Virus record (IMG/VR): IMGVR_UViG_3300017733_000059
Location: 1 to 20,746 of that record
Source of the DNA: a virus
Length of the DNA: 20,746 nucleotides
Direction: 5' to 3' (one strand)
Under the pieces are notes generated by a model that was not told the origin of the DNA, made no database searches, and saw only the letters and a program-made list of their open reading frames with translations. Made by a program: the position numbers and the translations under genes. Below, piece after piece: positions 14,171 to 19,763 of the stretch; position 1 is the first letter of the stretch, and each line of letters begins with the position of its first letter.

Positions 14171-14890
14171 TTATTTCCTTTCAGTTAATGATTTTTTTCT
14201 GTCACTAAATAATTGAATGACCTTTTCACTCTTGGGTTTATGAAGTATCCAGAGTTTCTGTAGTTCATCCTCATCAGCATTTGCAATTTTCTCTTTAAGT
14301 TCATCAAAAGATAAAGGATCTGGGTCTCCATCTTTATTGAGGAGATTGGAAGACCCAGACTTAGAAGACTTAGTTTTTTTACTAGTGTCTTCATTATTAG
14401 ATGCCTCATTACCATCATCATCATCATCGAATAGGTATTCAGCAAAATCTTTTTCCATTTCCATATCGACTGTAACCACATCAAGCATGGTTGCACCAAC
14501 TATCCTGCGATAATAAGTCATAGCTGAAGAAAAAGCCTGTGGATCATTTTTTGCCAGTAGGATTGGAACTCTTGATATTTCAGTCTGACCTGTCGGAATG
14601 TGAACTAGTTTGGCAATAAAAATTGATCTAAGTTCACCACCAATTTCAATAAAATCAATATTGCTTTGTAAAACTAAATCAAATTTAGTTGTATTATCAA
14701 TACACCTTTGGACATGAGGAAGTTTTGCATATGTTGCACCCTTCAAAAAAGAATTTTTTTCAGTCTTTAAAAGATATCTTTTAGCTTCTTTAATCCATCT
14801 TTTTTTAGCTTCGTAAAAGCCAATTTGAGGTGATGGATCGTTTTCTAAACCACCAACCATTTTTGTTGTAATATTTCCTATTCTTTCCAT
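14171..14890 (-). CDS. ERF-family single-strand annealing recombinase
   Basis: The 239-residue protein carries IFIAKLVHIPTGQTEISRVP and DPQAFSSAMTYYRRIVGATM (about 116-135), which match the 'QxxGSAxTYxRRYxLxxxLGL' core of ERF/RecT-type annealing proteins, followed by a run of aspartates (155-159; DDDDDGN). A Ser/Lys-rich linker and a helical C-terminal domain (LSFDELKEKIANADEDELQK) complete it. It would anneal complementary single strands exposed by the exonuclease encoded just upstream, with which it overlaps by 13 bp. The aspartate run after the core is usual for the ERF group, favouring ERF over RecT or Red-beta. Confidence 0.75.
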   Translation of the reverse strand: MERIGNITTKMVGGLENDPSPQIGFYEAKKRWIKEAKRYLLKTEKNSFLKGATYAKLPHVQRCIDNTTKFDLVLQSNIDFIEIGGELRSIFIAKLVHIPTGQTEISRVPILLAKNDPQAFSSAMTYYRRIVGATMLDVVTVDMEMEKDFAEYLFDDDDDGNEASNNEDTSKKTKSSKSGSSNLLNKDGDPDPLSFDELKEKIANADEDELQKLWILHKPKSEKVIQLFSDRKKSLTERK

Positions 14891-15753
14891 AACTCAACTC
14901 TCTTTGATTTATTTTTTTGAACTTTAACTTTTACTCCATGCCCAAAACATTCTTTGGCATTGGGTGGTACTAGCTTCTTAATACCATCACAGGCATCCTT
15001 AAAAATTTTAGTAGCACCATTTGTCTGGATAATTTGATCTGCAAATGCCTTCCATTTAAGGTCTGTTTCCATACTTATGGGTATTAAATCAGCCTCTGGA
15101 ATAAACTCTTGAAGTGTTGGCAAATCAATTGGCTCAAAGCCTAGTGTTATGCAATTATAAAAGTAATTACCAAGTTCAATAAGTTCTTCCTGATAGCTTT
15201 TACTTATCTTTACTTCTTCCAATCGAGGTGGCTCACCTGCTTTAATAAAAGATAAAAGTCCATACTTAACAGGTCTTTTCAAATATTCTTCTAATAGGTA
15301 AGCATTCCAATGTAATTGCGGTGAGTAATATTTGGTTAACCTTGGAATAACATCTTTATACTCTTCATCTTTTTTAGGTCTTCCAAAAGTAAATTTAGCA
15401 TCAATGACAGCAGTTTCTTCGCCCTTGTAGTAATCAATTGCTCCATCAAGAGTACACCGCATAAAGGGATGTTTTTTGCCCTCTATGACCATCTGGCGGT
15501 AACGTATCATTTTATCAAGAGCATTTTCCTGCCATTCAATATTTGCATTTTCAGTAATGTGACCCATAATAACAGGCCATACCATTGTCAGGTCATCTGG
15601 CTTTATTTTACCAGTTTTTTCATTATATATTTTATAAACTTCATCAGGCTTGCCAGAAGCTAATTTATTAATGTCTGAGCCACCAATGAAGAGTTTTCTT
15701 TTAGACAGATCTTTTTCATCCATCTGCATCGATTTAAAAAAATCAATTCCCAT
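14878..15753 (-). CDS. YqaJ/lambda-exonuclease-like PD-(D/E)XK nuclease
   Basis: The 291-residue product has the YqaJ motif set: FIGGSDINKLASG (21-33), GHITENANIEW with E68, CTLDGAIDYY with D103, AVIDAKFTFG with D118 and K120, and PQLHWNAYLLEEY with Q146. These give the E...D...(D/E)xK...Q active site of lambda exonuclease relatives. It is expected to degrade one strand of a DNA duplex from ends, producing substrate for the annealing protein next door. The start has GAGGAG 5 bp before ATG, immediately downstream of the operator-like promoter at 15778-15825. It is the first gene of the minus-strand operon. Confidence 0.83.
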   Translation of the reverse strand: MGIDFFKSMQMDEKDLSKRKLFIGGSDINKLASGKPDEVYKIYNEKTGKIKPDDLTMVWPVIMGHITENANIEWQENALDKMIRYRQMVIEGKKHPFMRCTLDGAIDYYKGEETAVIDAKFTFGRPKKDEEYKDVIPRLTKYYSPQLHWNAYLLEEYLKRPVKYGLLSFIKAGEPPRLEEVKISKSYQEELIELGNYFYNCITLGFEPIDLPTLQEFIPEADLIPISMETDLKWKAFADQIIQTNGATKIFKDACDGIKKLVPPNAKECFGHGVKVKVQKNKSKRVELWKE

Positions 15754-15777
15754 AGCATCTCCTCAAATAATATTGAG

Positions 15778-15825
15778 AATATACTAGTAGGCATAAATAG
15801 GCAAATATTTTCTTAAATATGCCTA
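15778..15825 (-). promoter_or_regulatory. Promoter/operator of the recombination operon
   Basis: Reading the minus strand, a TTTGCC-like -35 and TATATT (plus 15778-15783) lie upstream of the exonuclease ribosome site with a 16-bp spacer. Three operator-like units cluster here: TAGGCATA (15788-15795), TAGGCAAA (15798-15805) and, inverted, ATATGCCTA (15818-15825), the last touching the repressor stop codon. The outer two form an inverted repeat. Repression by the adjacent S24 repressor is likely (inference). Confidence 0.58.
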
Positions 15826-16437
15826 ATAAAAGTTTGTTCGAGTTCCTGCAATTGAGTGTATGTATAAAATTTCAGAATTTTTTAATATATGCTCTCTTTT
15901 AGGATTAATTGTTTCAAATTTCATTTGTCTGTCTGAAATTTCAATTAATTTTCTAAACAGGCCAATCATTTTTCCATTTGGATTAAGTTGTACAACTACA
16001 AAATGCCCTTCCTGTGGTTTTATTGAGGGATCAACATAAATTAAATCGCCATGTTCATATCTTGGAGACAACATACTTCCTGATATAAAACAGGCATAAG
16101 CATCAATATTTTTGACTAAATAGTCTGGCCTCATTGTATAACTTATAAATTGTTTATGAAGTTGAACACCTTCTCCATTCATAACAGGCATTCCAAAAAG
16201 TGGCAGGTCTTCAGTTTGTTTGGCTCTAACACCTACCGAATTAGATTGGTTTCCATGAATAGCATCAATATCAACTTGGAAAAAATTACAAATTTTACTG
16301 ATGTGATCACCTATTCTGCGTTCTCCTCTCTCCATTTTGGAATACTCAGGTTGTTTCATTTCAATTGCTAAAGCTACTTCACCTTGTTGCATACCTTTTA
16401 AATTTCTCAAGGCTAGGAGGTTATTTGGGTATTTCAT
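15823..16437 (-). CDS. CI-type prophage repressor (XRE HTH + S24 peptidase)
   Basis: The 204-residue protein has an N-terminal helix-turn-helix (about 8-58; QQGEVALAIEMKQPEYSKME, then RGERRIG) and a C-terminal S24/LexA-like domain. The catalytic dyad is visible as S121 in ISGSMLSPRYEHGDLIYVD and K163 in GLFRKLIEI. No clear Ala-Gly or Cys-Gly scissile pair is seen in the 60-90 linker, so RecA-stimulated self-cleavage is not certain. It should hold the prophage silent by binding the tandem repeat just upstream of its start and related sites elsewhere. The gene is divergent from the Cro-like gene, as in lambdoid switches. Confidence 0.85.
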   Translation of the reverse strand: MKYPNNLLALRNLKGMQQGEVALAIEMKQPEYSKMERGERRIGDHISKICNFFQVDIDAIHGNQSNSVGVRAKQTEDLPLFGMPVMNGEGVQLHKQFISYTMRPDYLVKNIDAYACFISGSMLSPRYEHGDLIYVDPSIKPQEGHFVVVQLNPNGKMIGLFRKLIEISDRQMKFETINPKREHILKNSEILYIHSIAGTRTNFY

Positions 16438-16464
16438 TTAAATCCTGATGGCTTGTTATTTGCC

Positions 16465-16512
16465 TGTTGATTATATAACAATATATGCTGTTAATTATAT
16501 AACAATATATGC
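16465..16512. promoter_or_regulatory. Tandem 24-bp operator-like repeat before the repressor gene
   Basis: Two 24-bp units, 16465-16488 and 16489-16512, are directly adjacent and differ at one base. Each contains AACAATATATGC and, on the minus strand, a TATAAT (rc at 16470-16475 and 16494-16499). They lie 28-75 bp upstream of the repressor start. A repressor or Cro binding here would control repressor synthesis. The same word in minus orientation (GCATATAT..TTATATAAT) recurs at the integrase-side promoter. Confidence 0.65.
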
Positions 16513-16563
16513 CTTCAAGGAAATAGCAAACTTTAAATTAAAAAAAATATTTTTACATTGTAG

Positions 16564-16601
16564 TTGACATAATTAGACATTATATGCTTAGAATATGCCT
16601 A
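16564..16601 (+). promoter_or_regulatory. Rightward early promoter with operator-like motif
   Basis: A consensus TTGACA (16564-16569) is followed, after a long 19-bp spacer, by TAGAAT (16589-16594). ATATGCCTA (16593-16601), the inverse form of the shared operator motif, overlaps this -10. It is about 60 bp before the Cro-like gene and reads towards it. The wide spacer makes the exact -10 uncertain. Confidence 0.5.
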
Positions 16602-16627
16602 AAAGTAATATGATAATGGTTTTTAGT

Positions 16628-16639
16628 ATGTTACAACAT
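16628..16639. promoter_or_regulatory. Perfect palindrome ahead of cro
   Basis: ATGTTACAACAT is a perfect inverted repeat (ATGTT-AC-AACAT) 14 bp before the Cro-like start. TATATA follows (16644-16649) and no Shine-Dalgarno is visible, so the cro transcript may be leaderless or nearly so. The palindrome could be an operator for Cro itself. Confidence 0.4.
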
Positions 16640-16653
16640 TTAGTATATAAAAC

Positions 16654-16842
16654 ATGAAATTAAGTACATATATGGTAGAAAAAGGCATAAGGCAGGTAGA
16701 CTTGGCAAGGCTATTAGGCATAAACCAGTCATCTGTTAACAAATGGTTGTACAAAAAATCACTCCCAAGTGGCAAGCACATGATAGAAATTTATAAGTGG
16801 TCAGGGAAAAAAGTCGGACTTGAGGATTGGATACATGGGTAA
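16654..16842 (+). CDS. Cro-like helix-turn-helix regulator
   Basis: The 62-residue protein (MKLSTYMVEKGIRQVDLARL, then LGINQSSVNKWLYKKSLPSG) has a Cro/YdaS-type helix-turn-helix: 'QVDLARLLGINQSSVNKWL' is the turn and recognition helix. It is divergent from the CI-type repressor and heads the replication operon, the standard place of Cro. It would counter the repressor during lytic growth. No ribosome site precedes the ATG. It overlaps the next gene by 8 bp. Confidence 0.78.
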   Translation: MKLSTYMVEKGIRQVDLARLLGINQSSVNKWLYKKSLPSGKHMIEIYKWSGKKVGLEDWIHG

Positions 16843-17152
16843 GGCTTCTAGGGATAAGGGTTACAGGACTGAGAACAATCTCAGAAAGCAGGCCTTGCTT
16901 CATGATGACATTGAATGTTTTAGAGTTCCATTAAGTGGTGCTACGGATGCTATGAAGGGTGATTTGATTCTTAACAGATTTGGCGGTGAGAAGTGGCACA
17001 TTGAAGTCAAATGCAGGGCAAGTGGCTTTAAAGAAATATACAAGTGGATTGATGGTCATGATGCCTTAGTTATTAAGTCTGACAACAACAAGGCTTTAAT
17101 GGTTATGGATTATGATGATGCCTTAGAATTAATTGCAGGTCGTAGTTTATGA
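16835..17152 (+). CDS. Holliday-junction-resolvase-like PD-(D/E)XK nuclease
   Basis: ATG 16835 is preferred to an earlier in-frame ATG at 16820 because GAGGA lies 9 bp upstream and the family begins GK-SR-KGYR-E. The 105-residue product has GKASRDKGYRTENNLRKQAL with E13, a KGD motif with D43, and IEVKCR with E57 and K59. This is the E...D...ExK active site of archaeal Hjc-like and phage resolvases. The last part (HDALVIKSDNNKALMVMDYD) is the usual end of the fold. It likely cuts branched DNA during replication or recombination. It is not of the RuvC or RusA type. Confidence 0.75.
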   Translation: MGKASRDKGYRTENNLRKQALLHDDIECFRVPLSGATDAMKGDLILNRFGGEKWHIEVKCRASGFKEIYKWIDGHDALVIKSDNNKALMVMDYDDALELIAGRSL

Positions 17153-18036
17153 GTAGTAATGCCATAGCTTGGTGCATGAGGCAGTATTTGGACAACCAGA
17201 CGGACTGGGCAATTTTGATGAGAATTTGTGACCATTATAATGATTTAACAAAGTGTGCTTACCCATCACAGGATAGGCTTGCAGGTCAGACCAAGAAGTG
17301 CAGAGAAACAGTAAATAGACATATTCAAAGACTGGTTGATATGGGGTATATTGAGATTGAAAAAACACCGAATAAGGTTAATAAATATCGATTACCTTTG
17401 CTAGAAATGGATGTGACGAAACTGTCACAACCAGATTTGGATGTGACGAAAACGTCACACGAAGATATAATATATAATATATCAGATAATATAATTGATG
17501 ATATTACATTATCTACTAAGAAATCTAATAACTATAAAGTAGATAATGGCGATACCGCCTCTGTTTCTCCAAGAGAAAAGTTATGGAATATTTATTTGCC
17601 TTGGTTTCAAAAACAAAAATCATCAATTAAAAATCATCGTTCTTTTTTAGCCAGACTGATTAATGATGCTAGTGGTGATAAGAAGGCTAATCACGAAAAG
17701 GCCTGTGTGGAATTGTGCAGGGTATTTGAGCATTGTAAGGATAATTTAAAATATAACTTATCTGAGTATTTGATGGCTAGTGCAAAGGGCATAGCACAAG
17801 CGTCAGGGCAAACAAAAAAAGAATTAAACAGACAAGCCAAGGATATGATTGAAGACTGGATTGATCGTATTTACAAAAAGAGTAAGACCGATGACAGGCT
17901 CGTTGGTGAAGATTACGATAAAATTAGGAAGGCCTTTGAAGATGCTTGGGTTCATGGAACAACAGAAATTTATAAAGATAAAAACAATAAACCTTTCTCA
18001 GTTCGAGGCCTGAGAGAATATTTCTTGATTTTATGA
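17149..18036 (+). CDS. Lambda O-like replication initiator (winged helix) with internal origin
   Basis: The 295-residue protein starts in an ATGA overlap. The N-terminal domain (about 10-85) is a winged helix of the phage replication-protein type: DWAILMRICDHYNDLTKCAY, PSQDRLAGQTKKCRETVNRH, IQRLVDMGYIEIEKT. It is followed by a low-complexity linker encoding DVTKLS and DVTKTS repeats, which arise from the iterons at 17409-17459, then a helical C-terminal half with WIDRIYKK and a VRGLREYF end. Lambda O has the same plan: DNA-binding domain, origin iterons in mid-gene, helicase-loader-binding C terminus. No separate helicase or loader gene is seen in the window, so the partner is probably the host DnaB or is encoded elsewhere. 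Confidence 0.72.
   Translation: MSSNAIAWCMRQYLDNQTDWAILMRICDHYNDLTKCAYPSQDRLAGQTKKCRETVNRHIQRLVDMGYIEIEKTPNKVNKYRLPLLEMDVTKLSQPDLDVTKTSHEDIIYNISDNIIDDITLSTKKSNNYKVDNGDTASVSPREKLWNIYLPWFQKQKSSIKNHRSFLARLINDASGDKKANHEKACVELCRVFEHCKDNLKYNLSEYLMASAKGIAQASGQTKKELNRQAKDMIEDWIDRIYKKSKTDDRLVGEDYDKIRKAFEDAWVHGTTEIYKDKNNKPFSVRGLREYFLIL
17409..17540 (+). other. Candidate replication origin inside the initiator gene
   Basis: Two 21-bp units (17409-17429 and 17439-17459; 30-bp period) each hold a dyad: TGTGACGAAACTGTCACA (17412-17429) and TGTGACGAAAACGTCACA (17442-17459). Immediately after, 17464-17540 is almost entirely A/T, suited to strand opening. Iterons plus an AT-rich stretch within the gene for a winged-helix initiator is the lambda ori plan. 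The call rests on this layout. Confidence 0.6.
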
Positions 18037-18539
18037 AAAAGAAAAAGAAACAGAAATATAATATTAAAACTGAAAGAGTTTTGCCTACTCCTGAGTTTCT
18101 CAAGAAACATGAAGTCATTGAAAAGCCGACAAATAGAGCAGGCGAAAAAAGATTATACGTTACAGATCAATTGTGGATTGATACCTATTACAAGAAAGAT
18201 GTAATTAGTTATGATCAATACATGACAGGACAAAGATTGCTTGCCCTTTTTAAGAAGGCAGGAAGGGTGCAAAAGGTTACCATGTCGTTTGATAAGGAAA
18301 GAATAGAAACAGGATACTCAGAGACTTTTAATTTTAGTTCTGGGGCCTTTTCAGATTATAATAAACTGAAAAGATTAATGGGAAGTAGAAGTTTTGACTG
18401 TGTGCAGGATGTTATTTGTTTTAATTTATCAGCTAAAGAGTGGGCAATAAAAAACAGCCGAAACGTAAAAGCCTCGGCTGAGATATTTAGATTAAGTTTA
18501 GATGATCTGGCAGATGCCTTTAAGAGTTTACAATCCTAA
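18033..18539 (+). CDS. DUF6456-like protein, possible late regulator
   Basis: The 168-residue product starts in an ATGA overlap with a very basic head (MKKKKKQKYNIKTERVLPTP). The central part (ISYDQYMTGQRLLALFKKAG), with DYNKLKRLMGSRSFDCVQDV and a final helix (FRLSLDDLADAFKSL), resembles the DUF6456 type of alphaproteobacterial phage and GTA-region proteins, in which a 'G-x-x-L...F..A..' helix precedes a second domain. It is the last gene of the replication operon before the terminase genes, which is where antitermination or late activators usually lie. The role is inferred from place and basic character only. Its 3' end overlaps the converging gene by 20 bp. Confidence 0.5.
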   Translation: MKKKKKQKYNIKTERVLPTPEFLKKHEVIEKPTNRAGEKRLYVTDQLWIDTYYKKDVISYDQYMTGQRLLALFKKAGRVQKVTMSFDKERIETGYSETFNFSSGAFSDYNKLKRLMGSRSFDCVQDVICFNLSAKEWAIKNSRNVKASAEIFRLSLDDLADAFKSLQS

Positions 18540-18768
18540 ATCCATCATCACCAACTTTAGTTTGATAATGTCTTTTTTGAATATGAATATCAACTTCGGC
18601 CATCTGTTTTTTATGTTCTCTCATCTTCCTGTTGTAAACATTTAACTTGGGAATGTCAGGATGTTCTTTTTTAATTTCTAAATCAGCATGAGATTTAGCA
18701 CACTCGTAGTTCAGTAAGTGCCATCTTCTAACAATCATTAGGTCTTCATAGTTTAATAATTTACTCAT
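18520..18768 (-). CDS. Small charged helical protein, unknown
   Basis: The ATG at 18768 shares an ATGA overlap with the tiny gene upstream and gives 82 residues (MSKLLNYEDLMIVRRWHLLN). It is highly charged, with a likely coiled coil (NRKMREHKKQMAEVDIHIQK). An earlier start at 18780 would add four residues but would overlap further. It stands alone with the 27-codon gene under a minus-strand promoter between the replication operon and terS. No family was recognised. Confidence 0.58.
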   Translation of the reverse strand: MSKLLNYEDLMIVRRWHLLNYECAKSHADLEIKKEHPDIPKLNVYNRKMREHKKQMAEVDIHIQKRHYQTKVGDDGFRIVNS

Positions 18769-18848
18769 ATTATCACCCATAAAAATGTAAAGAAAACAAA
18801 CAGCATACCTATACCGAGAGTTTCAATTATTAGTTCATAAAGCTTCAT
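18765..18848 (-). CDS. Very small (27-residue) predicted membrane peptide
   Basis: An AGGAG site 5 bp before ATG 18848 opens 27 codons: MKLYELIIETLG then one hydrophobic span (IGMLFVFFTFLWVII). The stop overlaps the start of the next gene (ATGA). The good ribosome site, the promoter directly upstream and the coupling support it as a real gene. Single-span peptides of this size in phages can act on envelope proteins or in superinfection exclusion; which, if any, applies cannot be seen. Confidence 0.55.
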   Translation of the reverse strand: MKLYELIIETLGIGMLFVFFTFLWVII

Positions 18849-18878
18849 AAAATCTCCTCATTTATTCTTTATAGGAAT

Positions 18879-18908
18879 ATAATAGGCATATTTTATATAA
18901 TAATACAA
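18879..18908 (-). promoter_or_regulatory. Minus promoter with operator-like motif before the small genes
   Basis: On the minus strand TTGTAT (plus 18903-18908) and TATTAT (plus 18879-18884) are separated by 18 bp. TAGGCATAT (plus 18883-18891), the shared motif, overlaps the -10. It would drive the 27-residue and 82-residue genes and probably be repressor-controlled, or allow expression from the prophage if the repressor binds weakly. Confidence 0.5.
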
Positions 18909-19027
18909 TATTTATTTGACATAGGGGGATTTTGAATTTAATGTTTTTTACAAGATGGATTATTGACGATTACTCCTGATGCCTTAATTGAAAGTGATCG
19001 AACATATCTTTCTCCAAAAAGTGTTAG

Positions 19028-19059
19028 AAGGTCAGGTAGTATAATATCTGGCCTTTTTT
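19028..19059 (+). terminator. Hairpin terminator just before terS
   Basis: AAGGTCAG (19028-19035) pairs with CTGGCCTT (19048-19055), with one G-U, around a 12-nt loop and is followed by T to 19059. It ends only 13 bp before the terminase small-subunit start, so it could separate replication from late transcription and be overridden by an antiterminator at the switch to late expression (inference). Confidence 0.55.
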
Positions 19060-19072
19060 ATTGGGATGAATT

Positions 19073-19528
19073 ATGCCACGAATGAATGAAGAAAAATGGA
19101 ATGAGTTTCTTAAAAGAATTGGTGAAGGTAGATCAGCTAGAGATGTATGCGGTAATGATAAGGATATGCCTTCATGGAGAATAGTTTCAATTAAATTAAA
19201 TGAAGATAGTTTGTTTGCTCAGAAGTATTCACTTGCAATGGAGAATAGAGGGCAAATATATGCCGATAAGATTAGTGACATTATTAATCAGGTAGTTGAA
19301 GGAAACTTAGATCCGAATGCAGGAAGAGTGGCCATCGATGGATTAAAGTGGATGAGTATGAAGCTTGCACCTAAGAAGTATGGAGACATTCATAGGATGG
19401 AAGTTAAGCATGAAACAAGCTATGTGGATGCATTAAAAGCTGTTGGGGAGATGGTAGATAGTACTACAACTGGTAACGCATTACGCACGCAAGGCACAGA
19501 AAAAGAAGAAAAAAAGACAATAAATTAA
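19073..19528 (+). CDS. Terminase small subunit, Sf6-type
   Basis: The 151-residue protein has an N-terminal helix-turn-helix-like part (MNEEKWNEFLKRIGEGRSAR, then DVCGNDKDMPSWRIVSIKLN) and a helical core ending RVAIDGLKWMSMKLAPKKYG. The 'R..ID..KW...KLAPKKYGD' line is the mark of Sf6-like small terminase subunits, which recognise packaging sites on phage DNA and load the large subunit. The last 35 residues are polar and disordered-looking (KEEKKTIN). It is followed by a 235-bp gap rather than the usual direct junction with terL. A ribosome site is weak (TTGGGATGAATT). Confidence 0.78.
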   Translation: MPRMNEEKWNEFLKRIGEGRSARDVCGNDKDMPSWRIVSIKLNEDSLFAQKYSLAMENRGQIYADKISDIINQVVEGNLDPNAGRVAIDGLKWMSMKLAPKKYGDIHRMEVKHETSYVDALKAVGEMVDSTTTGNALRTQGTEKEEKKTIN

Positions 19529-19763
19529 GGTCGTTACATACTAAGCCTGACGTTTATTGTAGTTAAGTGATTGATTTACTTAGATAACGTAAACTCATGT
19601 AAGCATAAATGTAAGCATGAAGGTTTTTATTTAGGGATTTTCTGTTTTACCCCCCCCCTTCGAGACAGGCAGGGGCAGGTGTAAAATATATATACCCCTC
19701 ATAATTACATTGGTATCTACATGGGGTCTCCCCTTGCCATGTTGGAGGGATAGGGGCGGACTT
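19529..19763. other. Unusual non-coding gap between terS and terL with att-like and GC-rich elements
   Basis: No convincing gene lies here. The left part holds an inverted match to the attP core edge, AAACGTCAGGCT on the minus strand (plus 19544-19555), and an inverted pair of the 12-bp arm repeat (ATGTAAGCA at 19597-19605 and 19609-19617). The right part contains a run of nine C (19650-19658), the inverted repeat GGGGTCTCCCC (19723-19733) and other G/C tracts that stand out from the AT-rich background. A packaging (cos or pac) site is possible because of the place next to both terminase genes. Confidence 0.55.

Noticed and set aside
18963-19085. A 40-codon frame with TTG start just before terS
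   Set aside because: No ribosome site, no ATG, its end overlaps terS, and its last third lies in the terminator hairpin at 19028-19059.
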